Position numbers and translations under genes: made by a program. Of a stretch of DNA of 60,986 nucleotides, positions 16,078 through 24,763 are shown piece after piece; the stretch's first letter is position 1; the number at the start of each line of letters is the position of its first letter. Source of the DNA: Thermoplasmata archaeon (GTDB lineage: Archaea > Thermoplasmatota > Thermoplasmata > WALJ01); assembly GCA_027006785.1 (NCBI GenBank), contig JALTFR010000018.1, positions 1 through 60,986 on the forward strand, read 5' to 3'. The notes beneath the pieces are model-generated. The model was not told the DNA's origin. It ran no database searches and saw only the letters and a program-made list of their open reading frames with translations.

Positions 16078-16467
16078 TCAGTACACATAGGCTAGGAGTT
16101 TTCCCCCTATGCCCATGTCCTTAGCCTCGCTGTTCGATATCACTCCTTTTGTCGTGGATATAACCAGTATTCCGAAGTTCTTTCCCGGAAGGTATCTTCT
16201 CTCGAATTTCTCTATCTCATCCTTTTTAACGGAGAACCTTGGCTTCACAACACCGCAGCTGTTCAGCATGCCGTTGAGCTTCACCACGAACTCTCCGCCC
16301 CTTCCGTTCTCAACAAGTTCGAATTCCTGGATATAACCGTATTTCTGCATCACATTGAGTACTCTTCCGGTGAGCTTGGATGCGGGAGACACCGTACATT
16401 CCATCTTTCCGCTCAGTTTTGCGTTCTTGATGGATATGAGAGCATCGTTAAGTGGATCGTGCTGCAT
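16078..16467 (-). CDS. rpsH: 30S ribosomal protein S8 (uS8)
   Basis: 129 residues. MQHDPLNDALISIKNAKLSG at the N-terminus and GILVISTTKGVISNSEAKD near the C-terminus are the S8 signatures; the end GIGGKLLAYVY is typical. It binds the central domain of 16S rRNA and, in bacteria, represses its own operon. It follows S14 by 12 bp. Confidence 0.97.
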   Translation of the reverse strand: MQHDPLNDALISIKNAKLSGKMECTVSPASKLTGRVLNVMQKYGYIQEFELVENGRGGEFVVKLNGMLNSCGVVKPRFSVKKDEIEKFERRYLPGKNFGILVISTTKGVISNSEAKDMGIGGKLLAYVY

Positions 16468-16479
16468 CTTTATACCTCC

Positions 16480-16626
16480 TTATGAATGCTTCTTGAATCC
16501 GAGCTGCGGGGCAATCTCTCTGAAGCACTGCCTGCAGAGGTGCATCCCGTATCTCCTCACGATTCCTCTCTTCCTTCCGCATCTTTCGCATCCTTCCTTC
16601 CTTCCAAACTTCTTCTTGGGCTCCAT
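16480..16626 (-). CDS. rpsN: 30S ribosomal protein S14 (uS14, zinc-binding type)
   Basis: 48-residue protein, easily missed because it is short. It starts [20 protein letters not shown] and ends [13 protein letters not shown]. Four cysteines in CERC and CRQC form the zinc site of the C+ type S14. Its ATG overlaps the rplE stop (TGATG), giving the usual L5-S14-S8 order. The reading frame was translated directly from the sequence between rplE and rpsH. Confidence 0.96.
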   Translation of the reverse strand: MEPKKKFGRKEGCERCGRKRGIVRRYGMHLCRQCFREIAPQLGFKKHS

Positions 16627-17156
16627 CAGCTCACCTCTCTGATTATGACGGCATTGAATTCCTTCTCGGCGAACTCGATACCTTCTTCCCTGCTTATCCT
16701 CTGCTTGGCAGGGAGCTTTTTCCTTTCCTTCTTCCTCTCAGCTATCCTGTAACCCTTTCTTTTGAGAACTACTGATATGTCCATTCCGAAGACACCTATC
16801 TCGGGGTCATATTTCACGCCCTCAAATGTTGTATGGTCCTTTATGCCGAAGGAGAAATTGCCTTCAGGGTCGAACGAGTAGTCTGCAAGCCTGTATTCTT
16901 TTGTCCAGAGCGCTCTCTTCACAAAATCCGTGGCATCCTTGCCTCTTAGGGTAACCTTGACACCAATGGGCATATGCTTCCTGATGTTGAAATCCCTGTT
17001 TGTCATGCGTGACTGGGTCCTTACCGGCTTATGTCCCGTGAGCATCTGGAGGACCTTCTCTGCCTTGACAAGACGCTCTCCAGCCTCTCCTACTCCGATG
17101 TTAACAACAACCTTGTAAACTCCTATTTTTCTCATGGGATTGGACTTCTCACTCAT
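16626..17156 (-). CDS. rplE: 50S ribosomal protein L5 (uL5)
   Basis: 176 residues. [20 protein letters not shown] and [20 protein letters not shown] are the family signatures; [20 protein letters not shown] and [19 protein letters not shown] follow. It binds 5S rRNA in the central protuberance. It overlaps rps4e by 8 bases and rpsN by one. Confidence 0.97.
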   Translation of the reverse strand: MSEKSNPMRKIGVYKVVVNIGVGEAGERLVKAEKVLQMLTGHKPVRTQSRMTNRDFNIRKHMPIGVKVTLRGKDATDFVKRALWTKEYRLADYSFDPEGNFSFGIKDHTTFEGVKYDPEIGVFGMDISVVLKRKGYRIAERKKERKKLPAKQRISREEGIEFAEKEFNAVIIREVS

Positions 17157-17862
17157 CTATACCAACCTCCGGAAGCTTTATTTCGGGGGTATCAAGGCCC
17201 ACTATGAAGACGTTGTCCTTCACTGTCTCGAATCCTTCTTTGAACCTGACGATATTCGGATGCGGCCCTTTTATGACCTCATACTCGGAGAGCACAGCGA
17301 GACTTCCCCTGTGGCTTCCGCCTATAATGAGCGCTCTGCTGCCCTCTTCCATCTTCAGATGCTTCAGTATCTTCTGTTCTGGCACAGATATCTTCAGAAC
17401 ATCTCCGGTTTTGTAAATATCTTTTTCAACCAGAATGTTCCTTCCATCGTGCAGATTCAACTGTATAACTCCGTGCCTTATCGTTGTCTTGTCATCTATC
17501 CTTACAAGCTTCCATTTTGCCCTTTCGGAATCTATCGCCGTCAGAGCAAGCCTTCCGCGGGCATCGAAAAGCATCCTGTAATGTTCGCCGGTTTCAGGTA
17601 TGGATACGACATCCATCAGACCTACGGGGGCCTTATAGTCTCTCTCGGGTCTGCCATCAATATATATCTTTCTTGAGCCAATTATTTTTCTGGCCTCTTT
17701 CATTGTATCGGCATAATTCAATATATCTCTGACCACGACTCCGAGTGGCATTGCATGGGATATCGGGTGCTTTCCCGGAGAGGGCTTTACAAACCATACT
17801 TTCTGTTTTCTCGGGAGTTTCCATGACTTTGGTATGGTAATGGCCTTTATATGATTGCTCAT
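17149..17862 (-). CDS. rps4e: 30S ribosomal protein S4e (eS4)
   Basis: 237 residues. The archaeal start is HIKAITIPKSWKLPRKQKVW, with the S4-like RNA-binding region SRKIYIDGRPERDYKAPVGL and a KOW-type C-terminal domain (GGSHRGSLAVLSEYEVIK). Archaeal/eukaryotic-specific. It overlaps L24 by 4 bases and L5 by 8. Confidence 0.96.
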   Translation of the reverse strand: MSNHIKAITIPKSWKLPRKQKVWFVKPSPGKHPISHAMPLGVVVRDILNYADTMKEARKIIGSRKIYIDGRPERDYKAPVGLMDVVSIPETGEHYRMLFDARGRLALTAIDSERAKWKLVRIDDKTTIRHGVIQLNLHDGRNILVEKDIYKTGDVLKISVPEQKILKHLKMEEGSRALIIGGSHRGSLAVLSEYEVIKGPHPNIVRFKEGFETVKDNVFIVGLDTPEIKLPEVGIDE

Positions 17863-18239
17863 TCAGATGCCTCCTTTGCTTTCTTTTCAAGTTCATCCAG
17901 CTTTCTCTTTCTCCACGGGTCTGATGTGTCGAGTTTGGTTATTATTACATTCGAAGGGTGTATCGGCCTGCTTACCTGTTTTTCATCCGATTTTGCTATG
18001 GTAACTCCCTCTATGTGAAGCAGATATCTTGTTCTGTCAACAGAAGATACCTTTTCAGTGTGCCCTGTAAATGCACCTCTCACTATCTGAACCACATCTC
18101 CCTTCCTTACAGTCATTGACCTTATACCGTATTTTTTCCTGAGTTCAGGGCTTAGGTGGGCGGACAGCAACCTGCCTTTTCTGTGTATGGGCATGTTCCT
18201 GAGCATTTTCCTCTGCTTTCTCGGTTTAGTACTGTTCAT
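17859..18239 (-). CDS. rplX: 50S ribosomal protein L24 (uL24)
   Basis: 126 residues. The KOW motif is in VRKGDVVQIVRGAFTGHTEK (~residues 45-65), and the archaeal N-terminus is KPRKQRKMLRNMPIHRKGRL. The C-terminal helix is charged (RKRKLDELEKKAKEASE). One of the initiators of large-subunit assembly. It is 10 bp from rplN. Confidence 0.96.
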   Translation of the reverse strand: MNSTKPRKQRKMLRNMPIHRKGRLLSAHLSPELRKKYGIRSMTVRKGDVVQIVRGAFTGHTEKVSSVDRTRYLLHIEGVTIAKSDEKQVSRPIHPSNVIITKLDTSDPWRKRKLDELEKKAKEASE

Positions 18240-18249
18240 TCGATCACCT

Positions 18250-18648
18250 TCACACGATTATAGAGGCAGTGGCTGCTATCCTCGGCCAGCGCTCTGCCGC
18301 TTCCCTTGCCACGGGCCCCTTTATCTCGGACCCCTTCGTCTCACCCTTCGGCGTGGTTATAACTGCAGCGTTGTCCTCGAACTGCACCATCGTGCCATCC
18401 GGCCTCCTGAAAGGCCTTCTCTGGCGGACTATCACCGCGTTTATCACCTGTCTTCTCATCTCAGGAGTTCCCTTCTTCACGGAAACGACCAGAAGGTCAC
18501 CCACACCTGCGCTCGGTATCCTGTTCTTCACACCGTGGTAATTGAGCACGGATATTATCTGCACCTTCTTGGCTCCGGTGTTGTCAACGCAATCCAGAAC
18601 AGCTCCTGCCGGAAGCCCTCTGGTCTGCTTTCCTGCCAGTCCCTTCAT
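18250..18648 (-). CDS. rplN: 50S ribosomal protein L14 (uL14)
   Basis: 132 residues from [20 protein letters not shown]. The start is chosen because its ATG overlaps the rpsQ stop (ATGA) and follows GGAGGTGA. The signature [20 protein letters not shown] and the end [12 protein letters not shown] are present. It binds 23S rRNA at the intersubunit face. Confidence 0.97.
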   Translation of the reverse strand: MKGLAGKQTRGLPAGAVLDCVDNTGAKKVQIISVLNYHGVKNRIPSAGVGDLLVVSVKKGTPEMRRQVINAVIVRQRRPFRRPDGTMVQFEDNAAVITTPKGETKGSEIKGPVAREAAERWPRIAATASIIV

Positions 18649-19022
18649 GAGTTCACCTCCACCACAACAAATGAGACTGTTTTGCTGAGGGGCCTGCACT
18701 CCATTATTTTAACTTCATCTCCCGGCTTGGCTTCCATACATTCCGGGAGGTGCGCAGAGATCCTCTTGAACCTCTTTTCATACCTCTCATACTTCTTAAC
18801 ATAATGAAGCCTCTCAAGTTCCACAACAACCGAACCGTTCATCTTGGCTGTCTTCACCTTTCCTTGGAACATCTGTCCCCTCACGGAAAGTGTGCCGTGG
18901 AACGGGCAGTTGGGGTCATCGCACACCTTTGCTGGCGGCCTGACATCTATTCCTATGTCCCTGTGTTGGGGCTTCTTCTCCGGTTTTCCGGCTTTCTTTA
19001 TCTTCTTAACTTCCTCTGCCAT
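18645..19022 (-). CDS. rpsQ: 30S ribosomal protein S17 (uS17)
   Basis: 125 residues. The core is [20 protein letters not shown], with [20 protein letters not shown] and the [22 protein letters not shown]-fold strands. A lysine-rich N-terminal stretch of ~20 residues ([20 protein letters not shown]) precedes the core. It is 4 bp after the Rpp29 gene. Confidence 0.96.
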   Translation of the reverse strand: MAEEVKKIKKAGKPEKKPQHRDIGIDVRPPAKVCDDPNCPFHGTLSVRGQMFQGKVKTAKMNGSVVVELERLHYVKKYERYEKRFKRISAHLPECMEAKPGDEVKIMECRPLSKTVSFVVVEVNS

Positions 19023-19026
19023 CAGC

Positions 19027-19284
19027 TCACCTGACCTTCTTTATCCTGTCTTCTGGCCTGTACCTTATCCTCTTTCCATCCATTATAATTCCATAATTGT
19101 CGAAGGCAAGGGTCACCACATCCTTGGCCACCCTTATCTCCTTTCCATTGCTCTCAAGCACGAGCATGTTCCTGCTCTCGTCCACAACGGTTCCCTTCCT
19201 TCCCACAAGTGTCGGGTCGCTGGAATCCGCTATGCGAACCTGCATTCCTATGAACTCATGCCTTGCGAGAGTCTTTGAGTTCAG
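19027..19284 (-). CDS. rnp1: Ribonuclease P protein component 1 (Rpp29/Pop4)
   Basis: 85-residue protein subunit of archaeal RNase P. The conserved opening [20 protein letters not shown] is followed by [20 protein letters not shown], an Sm-like barrel. No ATG or GTG precedes this opening in frame; its first codon is CTG, whose bases overlap the eIF1 stop (ACTGA) just after GGAGGTGATT. This suggests a CTG start in the place of the usual ATGA overlap. A shorter start at the internal Met would cut the conserved ARHEFIG segment. Confidence 0.92.
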   Translation of the reverse strand: MNSKTLARHEFIGMQVRIADSSDPTLVGRKGTVVDESRNMLVLESNGKEIRVAKDVVTLAFDNYGIIMDGKRIRYRPEDRIKKVR

Positions 19285-19583
19285 TGAATCACCTCCACGG
19301 TGAAACCCATATCTGTGAGTATCTCCTCCACCTTCTTGGCATGGTCGCCCTGAAGCTCTATCTTTCCGTCTTTCACCGTTCCTCCGGACGCGCACTTGGT
19401 CTTCAGGGTCTTCGCCAGTTCGTTGAGGTCTATATCCTGGCTCTCTATGCCTTCGACTATGGTGACGGTCTTTCCATACCTGCGCTTGCCAAGATACACC
19501 TTTACCGACTGCTGTTCCTTGGCTATATCCTCGCATATGCACAGTTCCTCGGGAAGACCACACCTCGGACATATTCCACCCAT
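19281..19583 (-). CDS. sui1: Translation initiation factor eIF1/SUI1 (YciH family)
   Basis: 100 residues. An N-terminal zinc-ribbon-like stretch, [18 protein letters not shown], precedes the SUI1 domain with [20 protein letters not shown] and [18 protein letters not shown]. It selects the start codon on the small subunit. Located between L29 (2 bp) and Rpp29 (overlap) in the conserved archaeal order. Confidence 0.95.
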   Translation of the reverse strand: MGGICPRCGLPEELCICEDIAKEQQSVKVYLGKRRYGKTVTIVEGIESQDIDLNELAKTLKTKCASGGTVKDGKIELQGDHAKKVEEILTDMGFTVEVIH

Positions 19584-19585
19584 CC

Positions 19586-19789
19586 TTACCTTTCCTCCTT
19601 CTCTTCATTCAGTATGGTAAGAATCCTGGCGATATCCGCCCTGAGAGACCTTATCTTGCCCGGACTCTTGGGTGCACCGCCCATGGCGGCTATTCCTCTC
19701 TCGTGCATCAGTTCGTTCCTCAGTTCCCTGAGCTTCTCCAGTTTCTTCTCGTGATTGAGCTTCCTTATCTCCGCCGGTTTGAGTGTCAT
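19586..19789 (-). CDS. rpmC: 50S ribosomal protein L29 (uL29)
   Basis: 67 residues, two helices: [20 protein letters not shown] and [20 protein letters not shown] with the family RADIARILT motif. It sits near the peptide tunnel exit. It overlaps the rpsC stop by 4 bases. Confidence 0.96.
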   Translation of the reverse strand: MTLKPAEIRKLNHEKKLEKLRELRNELMHERGIAAMGGAPKSPGKIRSLRADIARILTILNEEKEER

Positions 19790-20841
19790 TCCTCAGCCTC
19801 CTTCTTCTCCTCTGCAGGAGCCTTCGGTTCTTCCTTCTTCTCTTCAGGTGCCGGTGCAGGTTCCGGAGAGGGTTCGGGACTCTTTTCTTCCGGCTTTGCC
19901 TCAGGTTTTGCATCGGTTTTCTCTTCCGGCTTATTCTCAGGCTTCAGTTCGGCATTCTTTGCAGGTTCCTTTACTGGCTCTTTCGCAGCCTCTGCAGGGG
20001 TTTCGTTTTGGGGATTATCGGGAGCGCGCTCCTTCTTCTCCGTCTTATCAGACGGGGCTGCTGAGTGCTGTGGCTTTCCTGACCTGGGCTTCCTGTCCCT
20101 GCGGTCTCTTCTTCCGCCTTTGCGGTCACGGCCCCTCTTTTCCTCACGCTTTTTGCGGGCCTCCTGCCTGCGGTCCTCTCTCTTCTGGGCCTCTTCCCTG
20201 TCCTTCTTGTCCGCTGCCGCCTTCTCTGCCTTCCTGTCCTCCGGAAGCATCACAGATACCTCATCGGGAAGCTTTGCCTTGGGGTCCATTATCTGTACCG
20301 TAACCCCTATCACGCCGGCTTTCAGCTTGGCAACGGCATAGCCTTCATGCATCCACTGGGCCCTAGGCTCACCACAGAACTTTATGTGACCTTCCTTGTA
20401 TTTCTCGGTTCTGTGCCTCTCTCCCCTGAGCTTTCCGGCTATTATGACCTGACATCCCTTGGCTCCGGCCTGCATTATCCTCCTTACAGTGGAATGGCCC
20501 GCCCTTCTAAAATGCCAGCCTCTTTCAAGGGATGATGCCAGTTTCTCTGCCATTATCTGGGCATTCAGGGATGGATCATCCACCTCTTTGACCTCAATCT
20601 GCGGATTATCGAACTTAAATCTGTACTGAACGGCCTCAGTGAGGTCCTTTATGGCTCCTCCTTTGCGCCCGATGACAAAGCCCGGCCTTTCGACTATGAG
20701 GGCTATGCTCGTACCCATCGGCGTTCTCTGGATATCCACTCCGCCGAATCCTGCCCTTTTCGTCTCTCTCATCATGTACTCCTTCAGAAGGACCCTGCGA
20801 ATGTTCTCCTGAATGAATTTTCTCTCGTTTGCCAAGTTCAA
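19786..20841 (-). CDS. rpsC: 30S ribosomal protein S3 (uS3) with long acidic/basic C-terminal tail
   Basis: 351 residues. The KH domain (GFVIGRKGGAIKDLTEAVQY) and the C-terminal S3 domain (GWHFRRAGHSTVRRIMQAGA, KGCQVIIAGKLRGERHRTEK) occupy the first ~215 residues. The remaining ~135 form a low-complexity tail, first K/R/D/E-rich (AQKREDRRQEARKKREEKRG), then P/E/K/A-rich repeats such as KPEEKTDAKPEAKPEEK. Archaeal S3 is usually ~210-250 residues, so the tail is exceptional in length. No frameshift is seen. Confidence 0.96.
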   Translation of the reverse strand: MNLANERKFIQENIRRVLLKEYMMRETKRAGFGGVDIQRTPMGTSIALIVERPGFVIGRKGGAIKDLTEAVQYRFKFDNPQIEVKEVDDPSLNAQIMAEKLASSLERGWHFRRAGHSTVRRIMQAGAKGCQVIIAGKLRGERHRTEKYKEGHIKFCGEPRAQWMHEGYAVAKLKAGVIGVTVQIMDPKAKLPDEVSVMLPEDRKAEKAAADKKDREEAQKREDRRQEARKKREEKRGRDRKGGRRDRRDRKPRSGKPQHSAAPSDKTEKKERAPDNPQNETPAEAAKEPVKEPAKNAELKPENKPEEKTDAKPEAKPEEKSPEPSPEPAPAPEEKKEEPKAPAEEKKEAEE

Positions 20842-21362
20842 TCCTCCATGCTCTCAAGAATTACTTCTATGTTCGTCGTCTTCTCATCCCAGGGTGTGAA
20901 CCTGCCGTGTGCTCTCGGCATATATCCCTTGTAGACCCTTCCAGGATGTGCTGCTATGCTCTTTATGTAAAGGGTGTCTGTATCAAGGCCGTTGTACTCC
21001 GCATTGTTCTCTGCGCTCTCTATGACCTTCAGGACATATTTTGCCACCTTTACAGGGTATTTTCCCGGGCCAATTCCTTTCTTATGTCCTGCTCCGGTGG
21101 TGTATCTCCGGATGGGGACGGCCTTTTTCTTGGCTATGACATCTTCAAGGTAATCCTTTGCTTTCTGCACTTCCATACCCCTTATGGCTCTGCAGAGTTC
21201 CATGGATTTCTTTCTTGATATCGGTAGGTCTATGCCCCTTGCTCTGGCTGTCTTTTCCGGGTCGAAAGGCATGGAATAGCCCTTGGCGTGTATGATCTCG
21301 CTTTTTTTGGATTCCTTTTCGGTTTCCTTTCCGGATTTCTTCTTTTCCTTTTTATCTGCCAT
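20838..21362 (-). CDS. rplV: 50S ribosomal protein L22 (uL22)
   Basis: 174 residues. The core begins near AKGYSMPFDPEKTARARGID; AIRGMEVQKAKDYLEDVIAK and YKGYMPRAHGRFTPWDEKTT are conserved. The first ~25 residues are almost only K/E/S (MADKKEKKKSGKETEKESKK), an added charged tail. It overlaps rpsC by 4 bases. Confidence 0.96.
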   Translation of the reverse strand: MADKKEKKKSGKETEKESKKSEIIHAKGYSMPFDPEKTARARGIDLPISRKKSMELCRAIRGMEVQKAKDYLEDVIAKKKAVPIRRYTTGAGHKKGIGPGKYPVKVAKYVLKVIESAENNAEYNGLDTDTLYIKSIAAHPGRVYKGYMPRAHGRFTPWDEKTTNIEVILESMED

Positions 21363-21372
21363 AGCATCACCT

Positions 21373-21840
21373 TTACTTCAGAGGCATGTATTTGGACGAC
21401 CTTGTGGCTCCGACACCCGGACCTGAATGCTTCACTGCCCTTCTCGTGGAGGCAAACTCCCCGAGGAAGTGTCCTATCATCTCCGGAGCTACAGTAATCT
21501 CCTGGAAGTCCTTTCCATTGTATATCGCTATCTTCTTTCCAACAAAGGAGGGCATTATTATCATTTCCCTCCGGTGAGTGCGGACAGCCCTGCTGCCGTC
21601 GCTCTTCTTCATCTTCTCGAGGAATGCTATCTCCTCCGGGTTGTAGCCCCTCTTCATCTTTCTTCTGACACGGGCCGGGAAGAGGTTCATGAGCTGCTCG
21701 TCGGACATCTTCTGGAGCTGCTCAAGCGTGTAGCCGCGGTATGTGAATTCCTTCTTCCTTCTCTCCTGTATCTGGCTCTTCTTCTTCCTCTGCTGCCTTC
21801 TTGCCGCCTTGGCCCTGCCTGCGGTCTTTACCTTTGCCAT
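21373..21840 (-). CDS. rpsS: 30S ribosomal protein S19 (uS19)
   Basis: 155 residues. The start is MAKVKTAGR, 8 bases after GGAGG; a GTG two codons earlier is possible. After a basic lead of ~30 residues come KEFTYRGYTLEQLQKMSDEQ, VRTHRREMIIMPSFVGKKIA and the C-terminal GEFASTRRAVKHSGPGVGAT. It binds at the head of the small subunit. It starts 3 bases after the rplB stop. Confidence 0.96.
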   Translation of the reverse strand: MAKVKTAGRAKAARRQQRKKKSQIQERRKKEFTYRGYTLEQLQKMSDEQLMNLFPARVRRKMKRGYNPEEIAFLEKMKKSDGSRAVRTHRREMIIMPSFVGKKIAIYNGKDFQEITVAPEMIGHFLGEFASTRRAVKHSGPGVGATRSSKYMPLK

Positions 21841-21842
21841 GC

Positions 21843-22550
21843 TCACTTCCTCCTCTTCTTCTTATTTCTCTTCTTGGGAGCGAGTCTTCCGACCTTCCTT
21901 CCCGGATGTGTTCCTCTGGCCATGCTGCTCGGTCCACCGACATGCCTGTGCGAACCTCCTCCGTGCGGGTGGTCCACAGGGTTCATGTTGACGCCGCTTA
22001 CCTTGAACGACCTCCTGGCCCTGCTCTGATATGCATGTACCTTCTTTCCTGCCTTTGCGAAGGGTATATCTGTCCTTCCGCCACCGGAGACTATTCCCAG
22101 AATTGCCCTGCAATTGTTGTCGAAGGCCTTGAACTCCTTTGACGGAAGCTGTACAACTGTCTTATCTCCATGGCTTATAACAAGTCCTGAAGTCCCAGGG
22201 GTCCTTACGAGCTTTCCTCCATCACCCGGTGTTATCTCGATATTGTATATTGATGTACCTTCAGGTATGTCTCCAAGAGGCATTATGCTTCCGCGCTCTA
22301 TAGGTGCCATGGAACCGACATGTATCTCCTGTCCGACATACATCCCTGCCGGAGCAAGCATGTTGAAAGTATATCCCTGCATCTTAACTATTGCCACAGG
22401 TGCATAGTGACCGGGGTCATGGATTATGTCCTCAACCCTTCCGGTTCCATCACGCATCGGGAGCTTTATCTCTCCCTTGTGCCTGTGGCTTGGTGAGCGG
22501 TATGTGGAACTTCCATGTCCACGGCTCTGTATTATGAGTCTTTTACCCAT
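21843..22550 (-). CDS. rplB: 50S ribosomal protein L2 (uL2)
   Basis: 235 residues from MGKRLIIQSRGHGSSTYRSP. The peptidyl-transferase-centre motif GVNMNPVDHPHGGGSHRHVG is intact, including the conserved His. The end is very basic (KKRNKKKRRK). GTG-like or ATG starts two codons upstream are possible. In conserved order between L23 and S19. Confidence 0.97.
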   Translation of the reverse strand: MGKRLIIQSRGHGSSTYRSPSHRHKGEIKLPMRDGTGRVEDIIHDPGHYAPVAIVKMQGYTFNMLAPAGMYVGQEIHVGSMAPIERGSIMPLGDIPEGTSIYNIEITPGDGGKLVRTPGTSGLVISHGDKTVVQLPSKEFKAFDNNCRAILGIVSGGGRTDIPFAKAGKKVHAYQSRARRSFKVSGVNMNPVDHPHGGGSHRHVGGPSSMARGTHPGRKVGRLAPKKRNKKKRRK

Positions 22551-22561
22551 GTTCACACACC

Positions 22562-22837
22562 TCAGAATATTCCTATCCTCATTCCGAGTTCCTCTGCAGA
22601 GTACTCGGGTTTCAGTTTCACGGTCGCCTTCTTTCCATTCTTTGTTATCATGGTGGTCACTGATTCAACCTTAACATCGAAGATATCTTCCATGGCTGCC
22701 TTTATCTCTGCCTTGGTGGCATCCCTCTTGACTATGAACTGCAGCTTGTTCTCATGGTCCATGAGAGCGAGGGATTTTTCAGCCACATACGGATGGAGTA
22801 TTATCTCATAACTGTGCCTGCTGTGCTTTGCACTCAT
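22562..22837 (-). CDS. rplW: 50S ribosomal protein L23 (uL23)
   Basis: 91 residues from MSAKHSRHSYEIILHPYVAE. This ATG overlaps the rplD stop (ATGA), the usual coupling in this cluster; a GTG three codons upstream would give MAVM and cannot be excluded. NKLQFIVKRDATKAEIKAAM and the C-terminal beta strands are standard. It docks SRP and chaperones at the tunnel exit. Confidence 0.94.
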   Translation of the reverse strand: MSAKHSRHSYEIILHPYVAEKSLALMDHENKLQFIVKRDATKAEIKAAMEDIFDVKVESVTTMITKNGKKATVKLKPEYSAEELGMRIGIF

Positions 22838-23604
22838 AACTGCCACTCTCCTATCTCTTTAAGGGCTTTCTCACTCATAACTACAAGCCTTCCGGGATCT
22901 CCACCCGGCGCAAGTATTTCCACATTCAGCTTTGACGGTTCGGCAATATCTACTCCTTCAAGGTTTCTGAATGCCTTTTCCGCCTTTTGCCTGTTCGAAA
23001 GCACAACGAGTATGCTCCTGGCTCTCTTATATTTCCTTCCTCTCATCTTTCCTCTTCCTGCTCTTATGTGCTTTTTCTCTATGGCGCGCTCCACATCCTC
23101 GTAAAGCCCGAGCTTTGAGAGCAGCTCCACCGCCTCTTTTGTGGTTTCTATGCTCTCCAGCTTGTCTTCTACAACGACAGGAAGGGTCACTTTGTCAGAG
23201 AACCTGTGACCTCTTGCCCTTACTATCTCGGGATTTGAAGTGGCTGACAGGGCGGAAAACCTTGCGAACCTCATCTCCTTTCTGTTCATCTTCTCATTCC
23301 AGTTCCTGTATGGTCTCGGCGGATGTGCTCTCCTGCCCCCGACATTGTTCGGGGATTCTGCAGCGGTGCTGCTTCCCTTGAGCCTCTGAACCCTCGAGAC
23401 ACCTCTTCCCTTTCCCCATGTGGATACAGCATGCCTCATGCCCGACATGGGGTTAGGGCCGTAGGCCTGCCTTCTGTTGGAGCGAGTTATATTGACCGCC
23501 TTCCTTATGAGGTCGGGTCTGAACGGAACAGAGAAGACCTTCGGCAGATCCACAGATTTTTTCTTCTTTCCGGCAATGGAATAAACATTGACCTTATCTA
23601 TCAT
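22834..23604 (-). CDS. rplD: 50S ribosomal protein L4 (uL4)
   Basis: 256 residues, the archaeal/eukaryotic type. DKVNVYSIAGKKKKSVDLPK opens the protein; the tunnel loop is MSGMRHAVSTWGKGRGVSRV with GRRAHPPRPYRNWNEKMNRK; IEKKHIRAGRGKMRGRKYKR is the basic helix. It starts 3 bp after the rplC stop. Confidence 0.96.
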   Translation of the reverse strand: MIDKVNVYSIAGKKKKSVDLPKVFSVPFRPDLIRKAVNITRSNRRQAYGPNPMSGMRHAVSTWGKGRGVSRVQRLKGSSTAAESPNNVGGRRAHPPRPYRNWNEKMNRKEMRFARFSALSATSNPEIVRARGHRFSDKVTLPVVVEDKLESIETTKEAVELLSKLGLYEDVERAIEKKHIRAGRGKMRGRKYKRARSILVVLSNRQKAEKAFRNLEGVDIAEPSKLNVEILAPGGDPGRLVVMSEKALKEIGEWQL

Positions 23605-23607
23605 TCA

Positions 23608-24606
23608 TCACACCCCCTGCTTGGACTCCCGCGATATATAGCTTATCTCCGGAGCCACGTCCTCTCCTCTGAACCTTGTGGCATCTCTCATCTTAATCAG
23701 CCTTTTTGCCGGTCCCGGGATAGAGCCGTGGATTATCACATACTTGTTCCTTACCTCTCCGTAGTGGAGGAAACCTCCTTTGGGGTTAATCTCCTCGGGA
23801 TTTTCTCCTATCGAAAGTATCCTCTTGTTGTATTCGGTCCTGTGATGGTATCCTGTCTGACCCGCCTGCGGCACAGTGGGCTTGATGTATCCTGGCCTCT
23901 TGGGTCCGGTGTTAGCGGCTTTTCTCCTCTTCTTGCTGTTCTTATGGGAAAGCACCTTGACACCCCATCTCTTGACAGCGCTCTGCCATCCTTTTCCCTT
24001 GGTCACTCCCATAACATCAACCATTTTTCCAGCCTCAATAAAGTCTGTTATGTCCAGATCTTTACCGAGCAGTTTCTTTGCATATTCCACCCTCTCAGCT
24101 ATGGTTCCTCCGCCAACGCGGAATTCCATTATCTCGGGAACCTTCTTTGGAATGCCTGTAACGAGCTTTGGCTGAGTATGCACTATGAGCCTTACGTCAT
24201 CAACCTCATCCATATCTATCTTCTTCAGAATTTCGGAGGGTTTCCTCACATTCTTCGGAACAGGAAGCCTTCTTGCCAGTTCCTTGTCCAGCTTCTTGGT
24301 CCAGACCTCTGCAACTGACCTGAGCCCATATGGCTCTCTGGCATACAGCCTCAGCGCCGCTACCTTCATCGGTGGAACCTCGACAACGGTTGCAGGGGCC
24401 ATGACTTCCTGCCCTGCTGTGGTGCTTTTCTTTCTGTAGTCTGTCATGAATACATGCGTCATTCCCGCCTTGTATCCTGCGAATCCCTGTATCTTAGGGC
24501 CTTCGCTGAGCTCTGGCCATGACTTTATGTGCGGTACGGGCGACTTTGCCCTCTTCCTTGGCGAATAGCCATGGGATCCTCTCTTTGGTCCGTGTGGTTT
24601 TGCCAT
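23608..24606 (-). CDS. rplC: 50S ribosomal protein L3 (uL3)
   Basis: 332 residues, the archaeal/eukaryotic type. It begins with KPHGPKRGSHGYSPRKRAKS, has MVDVMGVTKGKGWQSAVKRW and QAGQTGYHHRTEYNKRILSI in the core, and ends with RLIKMRDATRFRGEDVAPEI. It is the first gene of the long ribosomal cluster. A GGAGG site lies 8 bases before the ATG, and a structured leader precedes it. Confidence 0.97.
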   Translation of the reverse strand: MAKPHGPKRGSHGYSPRKRAKSPVPHIKSWPELSEGPKIQGFAGYKAGMTHVFMTDYRKKSTTAGQEVMAPATVVEVPPMKVAALRLYAREPYGLRSVAEVWTKKLDKELARRLPVPKNVRKPSEILKKIDMDEVDDVRLIVHTQPKLVTGIPKKVPEIMEFRVGGGTIAERVEYAKKLLGKDLDITDFIEAGKMVDVMGVTKGKGWQSAVKRWGVKVLSHKNSKKRRKAANTGPKRPGYIKPTVPQAGQTGYHHRTEYNKRILSIGENPEEINPKGGFLHYGEVRNKYVIIHGSIPGPAKRLIKMRDATRFRGEDVAPEISYISRESKQGV

Positions 24607-24635
24607 TTTAAACCTCCATAGGTTTTTCTCTCTGT

Positions 24636-24727
24636 GTCAACCGTAACGCGCAGCCAACGCTCAAAACACCACGAAAGTGGCGTTGCACGGGGTTGCTCGA
24701 GGCATTGCCCCTTTGCGTTTGGTTGAC
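24636..24727 (-). promoter_or_regulatory. Candidate structured mRNA leader of the L3 ribosomal operon
   Basis: Read on the minus strand, an outer 7-bp stem GTCAACC/GGTTGAC (24727-24721 with 24642-24636) encloses GGGG/CCCC and CAACGCCAC-tttc-GTGG...GCGTTG hairpins, that is, a multibranch fold. It ends 30 bases before the L3 ATG and lies wholly inside the transcript predicted from the TATA box at 24764-24774. Position and nested pairing suggest an autoregulatory target for an r-protein; no known bacterial or archaeal element was matched. Confidence 0.5.
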
Positions 24728-24763
24728 CCATATTTTTCAGGAGTGGAGCCAAGTAATAGGTTC

